Assembly: GCA_009728235.1 (NCBI GenBank) | Contig: WNZI01000001.1 | Location: 62,001-126,000 of the forward strand | Source of the DNA: Vibrio cholerae | Lineage (GTDB): Bacteria > Actinomycetota > Actinomycetes > Actinomycetales > Micrococcaceae | Reading direction: 5' to 3' | Length of the DNA: 64,000 bases | Part shown: in pieces, positions 25,811 to 35,792 of the stretch | How positions within the stretch are numbered: the first letter of the stretch is position 1 | Layout of the letters: every line of letters starts with the position of its first letter | Notes under the pieces: model-generated | The model's database searches: none | The model's input: the letters and a program-made list of their open reading frames with translations, nothing else | Told to the model about the DNA's origin: nothing | Translations under genes and position numbers: made by a program

Positions 25811-27447
25811 TCAGGCCGTGATGACCGATCCGCCCGCTACCTGCCAGCGAGCGTCGAGGCGCACGTTCTCGAGCAAACGGCGGTCGTGCGTGACCAGGAG
25901 CAGCGCACCCGTGTAGGACTCCAGGGCGTCCTCGAGCTGCTCGATCGCCGGGAGGTCGAGGTGGTTGGTCGGTTCGTCCAGGACCAGCAGATTCACTCCG
26001 CGCGCCTGCAGCAGCGCCAGTCCAGCCCTGGTCCGCTCCCCGGGGGAGAGGGAACCTACCGCGGACCTCGCCTGGTCGGCCTTGAGCCCGAACTTGGCCA
26101 GCAGGGTCCGCACCTCGCCCTGCGTCAGCTCGGGTACCAGCGATTCGAAGGCCGCACCGAGGGGGAGTCCCTCGTCCAGCTGTCCACGGGCCTGGTCGAT
26201 CTCGCCGACGGCCACGCTCGACCCGAGGGCGGCCGTGCCGTCGTCGGGCGCCTGATGCCCCAGCAACAGGCGTAGGAGCGTCGATTTGCCCGCTCCGTTC
26301 GGGCCGGTGATGCCGATGCGCTCGCCTGCGGCGACCTGCACCGACACGGGGCCGAGAGTGAATGTGCCCTGTGTGACCGAGGCATTGTTCAGCGTGGCGA
26401 CGACGGAACTCGAGCGGGGGGCGGAACCGATCGTGAACTGGAGCTGCCACTCCTTGCGCGGTTCTTCGACCTCGTCCATCCGGGCGATGCGCGATTCCAT
26501 CTGACGCACTTTCTGGGCCTGCTTCTCCGAGGACTCGGCGCTCGCCTTGCGTCGGATCTTGTCGTTGTCCGGGTTCTTCTTCATCGCGTTGCGTACCCCC
26601 TGCGAGCTCCATTCGCGCTGCGTGCGGGCTCGTCCCACGAGGTCCTGTTTCTTCTCCGCGTACTCCTCGTAGGCCTCGCGGGCATGCCTCCGAGCCACCG
26701 CGCGCTCCTCGAGGAAGGCGTCGTAGCCGCCGTCGTACACGGCGACCTTGTTCTGCGCCAGATCGAGTTCGACGACGGTGGTCACGCAGCGGGCGAGGAA
26801 CTCACGATCGTGCGACACGAGCACGACGCCGCCGCGCAGGTTCTGGATGAAGGCCTCGAGTCGCTCGAGGCCCCCGAGGTCGAGGTCATTGGTGGGCTCG
26901 TCGAGGAGAACCAGGTCGAATCGGCTCAACAGGAGCGTCGCAAGGGCGACCCGCGCGAGTTGCCCTCCGGAGAGCGCGGTGGTCGGGGTCGCCGGGTCGA
27001 GGCCCCCGGCGACATCCGCCAGGACCGAGGGCATGCGGTCCTCGAGGTCCACTGCCCCGGAGGCCATCCAGTGGTCGAGGGCGCCCGCGTAGGCGTCGTC
27101 GAGCCCTTCGCCCCGCTTCCGAGAGCGGCGGCGGCGTCCTCCATGGCGAGCGTGGCAGCCGTAGCCCCCGTGCGCCGGCCGATGTAGCCGGCCACCGTCT
27201 CACCAGCCACCCGTTCGTGCTCCTGCGGCAGCCAACCGATGAACGCGTCCGGAGGGGTGGTGCGCACTGTTCCGGCGATCGGCGTGTCCGCACCGGCGAG
27301 GAGCCGGAGGAGCGTGGTCTTGCCGGCGCCGTTGGCTCCCACCACTCCGATCACGTCGCCCGGGGCGACGGTGAGGTCGAGCTTGGAGAAGAGGGTGCGG
27401 TGGGCGTGGCCCCCGGACAGGTCTTTCGCCACGAGTGTCGCAGTCAT
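25811..27447 (-). CDS. ABC-F family ATPase, split by a -1 frameshift
   Basis: A soluble twin-ATPase of the ABC-F type, which acts on ribosomes (translation factors or antibiotic resistance). The first frame (from 27447, [13 protein letters not shown]) holds Walker [10 protein letters not shown]. The second frame holds [23 protein letters not shown], the charged linker ([15 protein letters not shown]), then the second domain with [23 protein letters not shown] and [12 protein letters not shown]. The break is at the CCCC run 27111-27114: one more base there (GGGGG on the coding strand) joins AALGSGG to [15 protein letters not shown] and gives 545 aa, normal for the family. No antibiotic-resistance role is asserted; the long linker typical of resistance factors is not evident. 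Confidence 0.88.
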
Positions 27448-27479
27448 ACCTCCAGTCTAGGAGGGGTGGTCTGCAGGGG

Positions 27480-27698
27480 TCAGGCGGCGTGCCAGATGCT
27501 GTATTCGTCCAGGTGCAGGATGGCCCGGTGTCCGGCCAGGTCGTCCCTGATCCACACGACGCCGAGCCCCGGAGCGGTGTCCTCCACGCACCCGCGATAG
27601 TGCACCTCGTTCTTCCGGCGCGCTTCGACGACGGTTCCTCTGCTGAGTCCGCCGAGATCGAGGACGCGGGCCGTGCTGGGGGTGGCCGTGGCGGTCAT
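27480..27698 (-). CDS. Small conserved-looking protein, 72 aa
   Basis: The 72-residue protein reads like a small beta-barrel: LSRGTVVEARRKNEVHYRG, then VVWIRDDLAGHRAILHLDEYSIW. CCAAGGAGCACC precedes the ATG, a strong ribosome binding site, and codon use is typical. Family not recognised. It sits 32 bases upstream of the ABC-F gene on the same strand and may be co-transcribed with it. Confidence 0.65.
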   Translation of the reverse strand: MTATATPSTARVLDLGGLSRGTVVEARRKNEVHYRGCVEDTAPGLGVVWIRDDLAGHRAILHLDEYSIWHAA

Positions 27699-27952
27699 GG
27701 TGCTCCTTGGTGTTTCGCGATGCCTGGAACGGCCCGGATACCCGGGCGACTCCTTCCATGATTCGGGACCGTTGTTGCCGGGGTATTTCGGGGGCGTTAT
27801 GTTCTCGAGGACCCGTCCCGGTGTATTTCCCGCGGCTGATCGGTGAACGAATGATGAACGGGTACCGTTAACGGGACGAGCTTCCCTCCTGAAGAGGCCT
27901 GAATGTCAAGGTGTTCGGCGAATTGCGAGCGGATGGAAAGCGAGGAGGTGCC

Positions 27953-29512
27953 ATGGCGGGCAAGAGTCCTTCCGTGACCCGACGGGCTGTCCGCGTTCTC
28001 GGGCTCACCGTGGTCTACGCCCTGATCTGGGTGGGGCTCGCGTTACTCATCGCAGCCGTCGGCATCCGGTTCTACTGGGGTGAGATCTCCGTCAGCCAGA
28101 TGCTGCTGAATCTCGTTTCGGTGGAGGTCGACGGCGGGGGCGGAGGTATCGTCTGGGCGGGCATCCTGGGCGTCGGTGTCCTCCCTCTGCTGATCACCGC
28201 CGGCCTCGCTGCCTGGCAGTACTCACGGCGCCGCAAGCGCGTTCGTGAGGGCGACGACGTGACGGGTCCGCGTCGCTCCCCGTGGATCGTGCGTAGCGTG
28301 TCCACCGCCCTCGTGGCCGCGGTCGTCGTCGGTGGTACGACCGCCTTCGCCAGTTCGGTGGGGATCAAGGATTATATCCAGGCTGCCAATTCGGAGTACG
28401 ACCTCAGCGACTACTACGTGGAGCCCACCGTCACGAGCGCCGAGAACAAGCGCAACCTGGTACTGATCTACCTCGAGTCGGGGGAGGAGACCCTCGCCGA
28501 CGACCAACTCTTCGAGAAGGACGCCTTCGTGCCGCTGAAGGAGGCCACGAAGCCCTCGGACGGCTGGCAGAGCGTGAACGATCTCCAGCAGTACAGGGGC
28601 GGTGGCTGGACGATGGCCGGGCTCGCCTCGACCCAGTGCGGCATCCCGCTGAAAGGTACGGGCTCCACCACGGGCAGCAGCGTCGCCACCGAGCCGGGTG
28701 ACGACGTCGACACCTACCTGGGCGGAGTCACCTGCCTGGGTGACGTCCTCGGCGAGCACGGGTACACCAACGTCTTCCTGGGAGGCGCCAGCTCCTCCTT
28801 CGCGGGCAAGGGCACCTTTCTCGACAGCCACGGCTATTCGGACGTGAAGGGTCTCGCCGACTGGCGCGCTGCGGGCGAACCCGGAGTCAGTTTCCGCAGC
28901 GACTGGGGGCTGAGCGACGAACGCCTGATGGCTCACGCCAAGGACGAGATCGACGTGCTGCACGCCGAGGCGGAGAAGACCGGTCAGCCGTTCAACCTGT
29001 CCGTGCTGACGCTGGACACCCACGAGCCGGTGCACGTCTACGACTACTGCCCCGTGGACACGGAGAACGAGGTCACCTCCGTCTTCTCCTGCTCCATGGC
29101 GCAGGTGGCCGGGTTCGTGGACCACATGGAGGAGAAGGGCTACCTCGAGGACACCGCCGTGGTGATCATGGGCGACCACCTCAAGCACATGAGTGCCGGC
29201 GATGCCTTCCACGAGCAGTTGGACGATCACGCCAACCGCACCATCTTCAATCGCATCTGGGTTCCGGGCACTGACGGCACCACCGCACTGCGCCCCGGCG
29301 TCGACCAGCTCAGCCTGTATCCCACGATCCTCGAAGCTGCCGGACTGACGCTGGAGAACCGGGAGGCAGGTGTGGGAGTGTCCGCCTTCGCCACGACCAT
29401 CCCGGACCATTCGGCGCAGGCGATGGCGCCGGACCCCTACGCCGAGCTGCTGGACGCGCTGTCGCCGCGGTTCTATGCGGATGCCTGGGCTGGCGCGGTG
29501 GCCTCCCCCTGA
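27953..29512 (+). CDS. LTA-synthase-like sulfatase-superfamily membrane protein
   Basis: The 519-aa protein has three N-terminal membrane segments (about residues 15-40, 60-80 and 105-125), then an extracellular alkaline-phosphatase/sulfatase-fold domain: NLVLIYLESGEETL (metal and nucleophile region, Glu/Ser rather than the usual ESF-T), TLDTHEPVHVYDYC, and VVIMGDHLKHM. It resembles phosphoglycerol or lipoteichoic-acid-type transferases that decorate the envelope. Start ATG 27953 has GAGGAGG 5 bases upstream. The 250-base upstream region contains an AACGG-GTA-CCGTT dyad near 27859-27871. Single gene. Confidence 0.78.
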   Translation: MAGKSPSVTRRAVRVLGLTVVYALIWVGLALLIAAVGIRFYWGEISVSQMLLNLVSVEVDGGGGGIVWAGILGVGVLPLLITAGLAAWQYSRRRKRVREGDDVTGPRRSPWIVRSVSTALVAAVVVGGTTAFASSVGIKDYIQAANSEYDLSDYYVEPTVTSAENKRNLVLIYLESGEETLADDQLFEKDAFVPLKEATKPSDGWQSVNDLQQYRGGGWTMAGLASTQCGIPLKGTGSTTGSSVATEPGDDVDTYLGGVTCLGDVLGEHGYTNVFLGGASSSFAGKGTFLDSHGYSDVKGLADWRAAGEPGVSFRSDWGLSDERLMAHAKDEIDVLHAEAEKTGQPFNLSVLTLDTHEPVHVYDYCPVDTENEVTSVFSCSMAQVAGFVDHMEEKGYLEDTAVVIMGDHLKHMSAGDAFHEQLDDHANRTIFNRIWVPGTDGTTALRPGVDQLSLYPTILEAAGLTLENREAGVGVSAFATTIPDHSAQAMAPDPYAELLDALSPRFYADAWAGAVASP

Positions 29513-29581
29513 TACCGGCGTCTGTGACGACGATCGACGCGAGGGCTGCCCAGTATGCCGATCGTTGCCTAAGCTACTCGG

Positions 29582-30901
29582 ATGAGCCACCCCACGGAGC
29601 CGGACCGCGCGTACCTGCAGTCGATCGACGATCGGACGCGGAGGCTCCTGGTCGAGGCTGAACCGGAAGCCTCCTCCTTCGCGGGTGCACCGTCGGAGAT
29701 CTCGCGGACCGTCGAACAGGGCGTCGAGAACATCGCCGAGCGACTGCGGAACGTGGTCCAGCAACTCCACGCCCACCCGGAGACCGCGTTCGAGGAGCAC
29801 GCGAGCGCGGCGCTCCTGCACCAGGAGATCACCCGTCACGGCATCGATGCGCGCCTCGGCGATCACGGCGTGGAGACGTCCGTCCGGGCGGAGGTCGGCG
29901 ACGCGGGCCGGGGACCGACCGTCGCGGTCCTCGCGGAGTACGACGCCCTGCCGGAGATCGGGCACGCCTGCGGGCACAACGTCATCGCAGCCGCCGGACT
30001 CGGTGCCTTCCTGGCGCTCGCTTCAGTGGCGGAAGCCCTGCCCGGAAGGGTCCTGTTCCTCGGTACACCGGCCGAGGAGGGCCACTCGGGCAAGGAGGTC
30101 ATGGCCCGCAACGGCGCTTTCGACGACGTCGACGCCGCCATCATGGTGCATCCGTACGGGTACGACCTCGCCGACCAGGTGTGGCTCGGGAGGCGACTTC
30201 TCACCATCACGTTCACGGGAGTGGAGGCACACGCCTCGGCGCAGCCGTTCATGGGTCGCAACGCGCTCGATGCCGCGAACCTCACCTACCAGGGCATCGG
30301 TCTGTTGCGCCAGCAGCTGCCGCCTTCCGACCGGGTCCACGCCAACCTCACCGCCGGCGGCGAGAGCCCGAACATCATCCCCGGCAGGGCCGTTCTGAAG
30401 CTCTACGCCAGGTCCCAGCAGCCCTCCACCCTGAAGGACCTCAGCGCACGCCTGGAGGACGTGGCCCGCGGCGCCGCCCTGATGACAGGGACCGGGGTCG
30501 AGCTCCGGTGGGACGAACACCCGCCGTCGCTCCCGATCCGCACGAACAGCGCACTGACAGGACGGTGGGTGGCGGCCCAGCAGCGCCGCGGCCGCTCCCC
30601 GCTGCCCCTCGGCGTCGTGTCCGAGACCCTTGCCGCTTCGACCGACTTCGGGAACGTCAGCTACCGGGTACCGGGTATCCACCCGCTCATCCGGATCGCG
30701 GAACCCTCCACCGCGCTGCACACGCGCGGTTTCGCGGACGCGGCGCGGAGTGCGGCTGCGGAGCAGGGAGCGCTCGACGGCGCCGTCGGCCTCGCGCTGA
30801 CCGCCCTGGACTACCTGTTCGACGCATCCCTGCAGAGCGCGGTCCGTGAGGAGTTCGAGGGACAGGGCGGGTCGATCGACGTGCCCGCCTACTTCCACTG
30901 A
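29582..30901 (+). CDS. M20-family amidohydrolase (AbgB/peptidase-like)
   Basis: The 439-aa cytosolic hydrolase has the M20D hallmarks LAEYDALPEIGHACGHN (metal His and Cys/His), PAEEGHSGK (catalytic Glu) and MVHPYGYD, with the dimerisation domain between. Such enzymes split N-acyl amino acids; the closest pattern is p-aminobenzoyl-glutamate hydrolase. The next gene, 59 bases downstream, is an AbgT-type importer, so together they probably take up and cleave p-aminobenzoyl-glutamate or a similar acyl-amino acid. Confidence 0.85.
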   Translation: MSHPTEPDRAYLQSIDDRTRRLLVEAEPEASSFAGAPSEISRTVEQGVENIAERLRNVVQQLHAHPETAFEEHASAALLHQEITRHGIDARLGDHGVETSVRAEVGDAGRGPTVAVLAEYDALPEIGHACGHNVIAAAGLGAFLALASVAEALPGRVLFLGTPAEEGHSGKEVMARNGAFDDVDAAIMVHPYGYDLADQVWLGRRLLTITFTGVEAHASAQPFMGRNALDAANLTYQGIGLLRQQLPPSDRVHANLTAGGESPNIIPGRAVLKLYARSQQPSTLKDLSARLEDVARGAALMTGTGVELRWDEHPPSLPIRTNSALTGRWVAAQQRRGRSPLPLGVVSETLAASTDFGNVSYRVPGIHPLIRIAEPSTALHTRGFADAARSAAAEQGALDGAVGLALTALDYLFDASLQSAVREEFEGQGGSIDVPAYFH

Positions 30902-30959
30902 CCGTTCCGGCATCCCGTACAGCACGCAGTATCCGCAGCTCGACCGCCGAGGAGAACGC

Positions 30960-32531
30960 ATGTCTTCCACCGCAGCAGCCCGCCCGGGTCTGACGGACCG
31001 ATTCCTGACCGGCGTGGAGAGGGTCGGCAACAAGCTGCCCGATCCGTTCATGCTCTTCCTGATCCTCTTCGGGATCACCGCCGTGGTGACCACGGGCATG
31101 GCCATCGGGAACGTGACGGTGCGGGTGCCCGGGGCCGACGAGGAGACCGTGATCAAGGGCCTGTTCACGGGCGAGGGCATGACCTGGCTGACCGAGAACA
31201 TCGGGGCCAACTACCTGGGCTTCCCGCCGCTCGCCACGGTGCTGCCCATCCTGCTCGCCGTCGGCGTCGCAGAGAAATCCGGGCTGCTGGGAGCCCTGAT
31301 CCGCAGGGTCTTCGGCTCCGCGCCCCGCTGGGCGCTGCCGTACGCCGTTGGATTCGTCGGCGTCGTCGGCTCGGTCATGTCCGACTCCGCGTTCGTCATC
31401 ATCCCGCCGCTCGCGGCACTGGTCTTCAAGGCCGCGGGCCGGCACCCCGTGGCCGGCCTGCTCGGCGGTTTCGCGGCCGCGGGCGCCGGGTACTCGACCA
31501 ATCTGCTGGTCACGAGCCTCGACGCACTGTTCGCCGGGATCACGACGGCCGTGACCGAGAACCTGCCCGACGCCGGCTCGCCCGTCACCCCGCTGTCGAA
31601 CTACTACTTCAACGTCGTGTCGTCGGTGGTGCTGATCCTGATCGCCGGATTCATCATCGACAAGGTGCTCGAGCCCCGGCTCACGCGGCAGAACGTGCCG
31701 ATGGAAGAGCGGCTCGAGGACGGCGAGCACGCCTCCGCCCCCGTGGTCCTCAAGGCCGAGCTCGAGCCGCAGGAGGCGCGCGGGCTCCGGTGGTCGGTGA
31801 TCGTGGGTGTCGTCGTGGCCCTGGTGATCCTGGTGGCCGTGATCGTCCCCGACTCGCCCTGGCGCAACGAGACCGGTGGCTTCCTGCCGCGCTCGCCGCT
31901 GCTGAGCTCGATCGTCTTCATCGTGTTCCTCCTCTTTACCATCCCGGGGCTCGTGTACGGGCGGATCGTCGGAACCATCACCACGGGCCGCGACGTGCCG
32001 CGGGTCATGGGCGAGGCCATCAAGGACATGGCGGGCTTCCTGGTCCTCGCGTTCATCCTCGGCCAGTTCATCGCGCTGTTCAACTGGTCCGGAATCGGGT
32101 CGTGGATCGCCGTCGCCGGCGCCGGGGCACTCGAGGGCATCGGACTGACGGGCTACCCGGCGATCATCGCGTTCATCCTCCTGGCCTCCGTGCTGAACCT
32201 GTTCATCATCTCGGGCTCCTCGATGTGGACGCTCATGGCGTCCGTCTTCGTGCCGTTGTTCGCGCTGCTCGGCTACGAACCCGCCTTCATCCAGGGCGCC
32301 TTCCGGGTGGGGGACTCCGCCACGCAGGTCATCACGCCGCTGAACCCGTACATGATCGTGTTGCTCACCATGCTGCGGAAGTACGAGCCGAACGCCGGGT
32401 TGGGGACCTTGATGGCCCGCATGCTGCCGTTCGTGGTGCCGTTCTGGCTGGCCTGGGTGGCCATCCTGACGGTGTTCTTCTACCTCGACCTGCCCATGGG
32501 GCCGGGCAACGGGATCTTCATCCGGAACTGA
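30960..32531 (+). CDS. AbgT-family transporter
   Basis: The 523-aa protein has about twelve membrane segments and AbgT landmarks: NKLPDPFMLFLILF near the start, PPLATVLPILLAVGVAEKSGLL, SVMSDSAFVIIPPLAALVF, and near the end SGSSMWTLMASVFVPLF and GDSATQVITPLNPYM. Family members import p-aminobenzoyl-glutamate or export sulfonamides. Start ATG 30960 has GAGGAGAACG. Operon with the M20 hydrolase supports the import role. Confidence 0.9.
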   Translation: MSSTAAARPGLTDRFLTGVERVGNKLPDPFMLFLILFGITAVVTTGMAIGNVTVRVPGADEETVIKGLFTGEGMTWLTENIGANYLGFPPLATVLPILLAVGVAEKSGLLGALIRRVFGSAPRWALPYAVGFVGVVGSVMSDSAFVIIPPLAALVFKAAGRHPVAGLLGGFAAAGAGYSTNLLVTSLDALFAGITTAVTENLPDAGSPVTPLSNYYFNVVSSVVLILIAGFIIDKVLEPRLTRQNVPMEERLEDGEHASAPVVLKAELEPQEARGLRWSVIVGVVVALVILVAVIVPDSPWRNETGGFLPRSPLLSSIVFIVFLLFTIPGLVYGRIVGTITTGRDVPRVMGEAIKDMAGFLVLAFILGQFIALFNWSGIGSWIAVAGAGALEGIGLTGYPAIIAFILLASVLNLFIISGSSMWTLMASVFVPLFALLGYEPAFIQGAFRVGDSATQVITPLNPYMIVLLTMLRKYEPNAGLGTLMARMLPFVVPFWLAWVAILTVFFYLDLPMGPGNGIFIRN

Positions 32532-32658
32532 TCCTCCCCGTCACGCGAACTCTTCACAGGGGAAGCGTGCGCACCCCCGGGACGTGCGACGAGCGGAATA
32601 GGTGCCCCGGTGCACCGGTTATGCGGGACGAGCCCATTTCCCGACGGAAGGATCAGCC

Positions 32659-33606
32659 GTGACAACGGTGTATGCCCTGCACGAGAACCCGGAGTGGTTC
32701 CCGCCCTTCGCCCGCGCCTTCGAGGCGGAAGGAGTGGAGGTGGTCGAGTGGCTGCTCACGGACGGGGTACTCGACCTCGATGCCGTTCCACCGGAGGGAA
32801 TCTTCTGGTCCCGTATCAGCGCTTCCGCGCACACCCGGGACCACGGTCTGTCCAAGGACTACGCACGCTCCGTGCTGTCCTGGCTCGAGGCCCACGGACG
32901 CCGCACGGTCAATGGACGGCGCGTGCTGGAGCTCGAGATGAGCAAGGTCGACCAGCTCACAGCTCTCCGGGCTGCAGGCATCGAGACGCCCCGCACCGTC
33001 GCCGCCGTCGGGCGCCACCGCATCGTCGAAGCGGCGAAGGACTTCGGGACGCCGTTCATCATCAAGCACAACCAGGGCGGGAAGGGCCTGGGTGTGCGGA
33101 AGTTCGACTCGCACGGGGAGCTCGCCGAGTACGTGGGGTCGGACGAGTTCGAGGAGCCGCAGGACGGCATCACGCTGGTGCAGGAGTTCATCCAGGCCGC
33201 GGAACCATTCATCACGCGCGCGGAGATCGTCGGCGGGACATTCGTCTACGCGATCAAGGCCGACACCGCGCGCGGCGGCTTCCAGCTGTGTCCGGCGGAC
33301 GCCTGCGCCATCGATCCGCAGACCGGCAAGCCCATCATGCCGCCGGGAGCGACGATCGAGCCCGAGCCGGATCAGCAGCTGTTCAGCCTCCGCGAGGGAT
33401 TCGACCACCCCGTCATCGCCCTCTACGAGGAGTTCGCCCGCCGCAACGGCCTCGAGGTCTGCGGGATCGAGTTCATCGAGACGGCAGACGGGCGGGTGCT
33501 GACGTACGACGTCAACACGAACACCAACTACAACGCCGCCGTCGAGGCGGTCGCCCCGAAGTCCGCTCCCCGGGAACTGGTCCGCTACCTGTCGACCCTC
33601 GGCTGA
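32659..33606 (+). CDS. ATP-grasp (RimK-like) ligase
   Basis: The 315-aa ATP-grasp protein has IEMSKVD-like nucleotide entry (ELEMSKVDQLTAL), the lysine loop PFIIKHNQGGKGLGV, LVQEFIQAAEPFITRAEIV, and the metal-binding end CGIEFIETADGRVLTYDVNTNTNYN. Such enzymes join a carboxylate to an amine through an acyl phosphate. The start is GTG 32659 with GGAAGGA upstream; no start further upstream has a fitting site. It stands alone, so there is no clue to the substrate pair. Confidence 0.82.
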   Translation: MTTVYALHENPEWFPPFARAFEAEGVEVVEWLLTDGVLDLDAVPPEGIFWSRISASAHTRDHGLSKDYARSVLSWLEAHGRRTVNGRRVLELEMSKVDQLTALRAAGIETPRTVAAVGRHRIVEAAKDFGTPFIIKHNQGGKGLGVRKFDSHGELAEYVGSDEFEEPQDGITLVQEFIQAAEPFITRAEIVGGTFVYAIKADTARGGFQLCPADACAIDPQTGKPIMPPGATIEPEPDQQLFSLREGFDHPVIALYEEFARRNGLEVCGIEFIETADGRVLTYDVNTNTNYNAAVEAVAPKSAPRELVRYLSTLG

Positions 33607-33743
33607 CGGTCCGACGACTGGTCCGCTGCAGAGCGTGGCTTTCGGGGCGGTCGTCCCCGATAATCGGCTTGTCGTCACGGTAGACGCAGCAACGGCGCCG
33701 ACGGGCGAGGGGTCGCCCGGTACGGGGAAAGGACGGAGCAACG

Positions 33744-34166
33744 ATGTCCCGGTTCACGAAGGACGGCAAGGTCAAGCCGGAGACTCTCCCGAGTACGCTC
33801 CAGCGCTCGGAGGAGAAGGCTCAGGACACCTTCGCCGCGACACTCGATGCGGCAGAGGAGCAGTACGGCGACGGCGAGCGCGCGCGGAGGACTGCGTTCG
33901 CATCGCTCAAGCACGGCTTCGAGAAGGTCGGCGACCACTGGGAGCCGAAGGAGGAGAAGGGCCCGTCGGACCAGCAGGCGGCGACCGGAGGTGCGCGGGC
34001 GCGGCCCACGGCGGGGGGAGTGGATGCCAATGCCTCGAAGAAGCACCTCTACGACCTGGCGAAGAAGCTCGACGTGCCTGGACGTTCCTCCATGACCAAG
34101 GACGAACTCGTCGAGGCGCTGCAGAGGGCGAACGACCGCGAAACGCGCAGGGCCCGGGAACAGTAG
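33744..34166 (+). CDS. ChaB-domain protein with Rho_N/SAP-like tail
   Basis: The 140-aa protein has an N-terminal ChaB domain (LPSTLQRSEEKAQDTFAATLDAAEEQYG, split here in two helices, then AFASLKHGFEKVGDHWEPK) and a C-terminal 35 residues like a Rho N-terminal or SAP helix-turn-helix (KKHLYDLAKKLDVPGRSSMTKDELVEAL). ChaB proteins are small and of unclear role (linked to cation transport regulation). Similar short proteins in actinobacteria accompany stress genes. Confidence 0.82.
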   Translation: MSRFTKDGKVKPETLPSTLQRSEEKAQDTFAATLDAAEEQYGDGERARRTAFASLKHGFEKVGDHWEPKEEKGPSDQQAATGGARARPTAGGVDANASKKHLYDLAKKLDVPGRSSMTKDELVEALQRANDRETRRAREQ

Positions 34167-34203
34167 CATTACGCAACAAAACCATTTCGTAATTATCAGC
34201 TCC

Positions 34204-34222
34204 TTAGGTTAGCCTTACTTCT
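34204..34222. promoter_or_regulatory. DtxR/IdeR iron box before the siderophore-binding protein
   Basis: TTAGGTTAGCCTTACTTCT matches the 19-bp DtxR/IdeR consensus at 15 positions, including the whole left half and centre. It lies 46 bases upstream of the lipoprotein gene, where iron-loaded repressor would block transcription. Confidence 0.85.
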
Positions 34223-34268
34223 ACCTGTCCCCATTGCCTCGAGCGAGGCCCAGAAGTCAAGGAGCCTC

Positions 34269-35324
34269 ATGGCCCCCTCCCGAACACGCGGTCTCATCGC
34301 CGTAGCCGCCGCTGCCGTCCTCGCCCTCTCCGCCTGCTCCACCGGCCCTGCCGAGAGCGGGTCCGATTCCACGAGCGGCAGTCCTGCCTCCGCCGACGCT
34401 GCGGCTTTCCCCGTCACCATCGAGCATGCGTTCGGCGAGACCATCCTCCACGAGAAGCCGGAGCGCGTGGCCACCGTCTCCTGGGTGAACGCGGACGTCT
34501 CGCTCGCCCTCGGCGTCGTGCCCGTCGGCATGCCGGCCGACGCCTACGGCGGTAACGAGAACGAGTCGACACCGTGGAAGGACGCCAAGCTCGAGGAGCT
34601 GGACGCCGCCATCGGGTCCGAGAACGCGCCCGCACAGTACTCGGAGGCCGATGGCATCGCCTTCCAGGACATTGCCGCGACGAACCCCGACGTCATCCTC
34701 GCCGCGTACTCGGGTCTCTCGCAGGAGGACTACGACACCCTCAGCAAGATCGCCCCGGTCGTCGCCTACCCGGAGACGCCCTACGGCACCGCCTGGCAGG
34801 ACTCGACGCGGATCATCGGCGAGGCGCTCGGGCTGTCCGACGACGCGGAGCAGCTGGTGACCGAGACGGAGCAGGCGATCGCGGACGCTGCTGCCGAGTA
34901 CCCGCAGCTCGAGGGCAAGACCTTCATCTACGGCAACCTCGAGCCGGGCAGCGCGGAAGGTGTCAGTGTCTACACCGCGAACGACAACAGGCCGAAGTTC
35001 CTGAGCGAACTCGGCATGGTGCAGGCGGACGTCGTCACCGAGAACACGCAGGGCTCCGACGAGTTCTTCATCCCGTGGTCGGCGGAACGGGCCAACGAAC
35101 TCGACTCCGACATCTTCGTGACCTGGGTCGCGGACGAGGCGACCAAGGACGCCATCGCGGGAGATCCCCTGCTGAGCCAGATCCCCGCCGTCGAGAGTGG
35201 TGCGCTCGTCGCGGACAGTGACAACACGCTGACGCTCTCCGTCTCCGCGGCGAATCCCCTGAGCCTGCCATGGGCCCTCGATCGCTTCCTGCCGATGCTC
35301 GGCGAGGCCGCAGACCGAGCCTGA
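34269..35324 (+). CDS. Fe-siderophore ABC transporter substrate-binding lipoprotein
   Basis: The 351-aa class III binding protein has a signal peptide with lipobox LSACS (Cys at about residue 24), then VTIEHAFGETILHEKPERVATVSW, typical of FecB/FhuD-type ferric-siderophore receptors, and a long linker helix around NPDVILAAYSGLSQED. It would capture a ferric siderophore outside the membrane and hand it to FecCD permeases. No permease is adjacent: the matching permease/ATPase operon, with its own iron box, is 12 kb away at 47519-51620. Confidence 0.9.
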   Translation: MAPSRTRGLIAVAAAAVLALSACSTGPAESGSDSTSGSPASADAAAFPVTIEHAFGETILHEKPERVATVSWVNADVSLALGVVPVGMPADAYGGNENESTPWKDAKLEELDAAIGSENAPAQYSEADGIAFQDIAATNPDVILAAYSGLSQEDYDTLSKIAPVVAYPETPYGTAWQDSTRIIGEALGLSDDAEQLVTETEQAIADAAAEYPQLEGKTFIYGNLEPGSAEGVSVYTANDNRPKFLSELGMVQADVVTENTQGSDEFFIPWSAERANELDSDIFVTWVADEATKDAIAGDPLLSQIPAVESGALVADSDNTLTLSVSAANPLSLPWALDRFLPMLGEAADRA

Positions 35325-35396
35325 GCGGGCTCCTGATTGCCCTTCGCCGGCATCTGGGCTGGAATGGGGGGAGACCGACTCTCGAAGGGAACACCG

Positions 35397-35720
35397 ATGG
35401 CTCAGGCGGAAATCAACAAACTTCAGGCAGCAACGGCCTGGGACAGCAAGGGCAAGAAGCTGGGTGACGTCAACGACGTGCACCTCGAGAAGGAGTCGGG
35501 GATTCCGGCCTGGGTCACCGTCTCGCTCGGGCTCCTGAATTCACGCAAGCACTACGTACCGCTCGCGAACTCGCGCTTCGAGGGTGATGCCCTGCATCTG
35601 GCCTGGAGCAAGAGTGAGATCGCCGAGTCCCCGACCGCAGCCAGCAGCATCGAGCTCTCGCCGGAGGAGGAGTCCTCGCTGATCGACCACTACGGTCTGC
35701 GCGACGGCGCGGACGCCTAG
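35397..35720 (+). CDS. PRC-barrel domain protein
   Basis: The 107-aa protein begins with ATAWDSKGKKLGDVNDVHLEKES, the strand-turn-strand typical of PRC-barrel domains, followed by GIPAWVTVSLGLL and ending with an acidic helix (LSPEEESSLIDHYGL). Start ATG 35397 follows GAAGGGA. PRC-barrel proteins bind other proteins or RNA; actinobacterial short versions are often stress-induced. Followed by a strong terminator. Confidence 0.8.
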   Translation: MAQAEINKLQAATAWDSKGKKLGDVNDVHLEKESGIPAWVTVSLGLLNSRKHYVPLANSRFEGDALHLAWSKSEIAESPTAASSIELSPEEESSLIDHYGLRDGADA

Positions 35721-35743
35721 TCCGGAAGCCCCCGACACAGCGA

Positions 35744-35778
35744 GAAGCCCCCATCCGCCGTCAGCGGATGGGGGCTTC
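35744..35778. terminator. Bidirectional hairpin terminator
   Basis: Perfect 15-bp arms (GAAGCCCCCATCCGC and complement) surround a 5-base loop, between the convergent PRC-barrel gene and the 88-aa membrane-anchored gene. It can serve both. Confidence 0.88.
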
Positions 35779-35792
35779 GTCGTCGGCCAGGA

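Noticed and set aside
28223-29977. 584-codon minus-strand frame over the LTA-synthase-like gene
   Set aside because: Shadow of a GC-rich coding sequence; composition is Val/Gly/Arg/His-rich without domain signals, and the plus-strand protein is clearly real.
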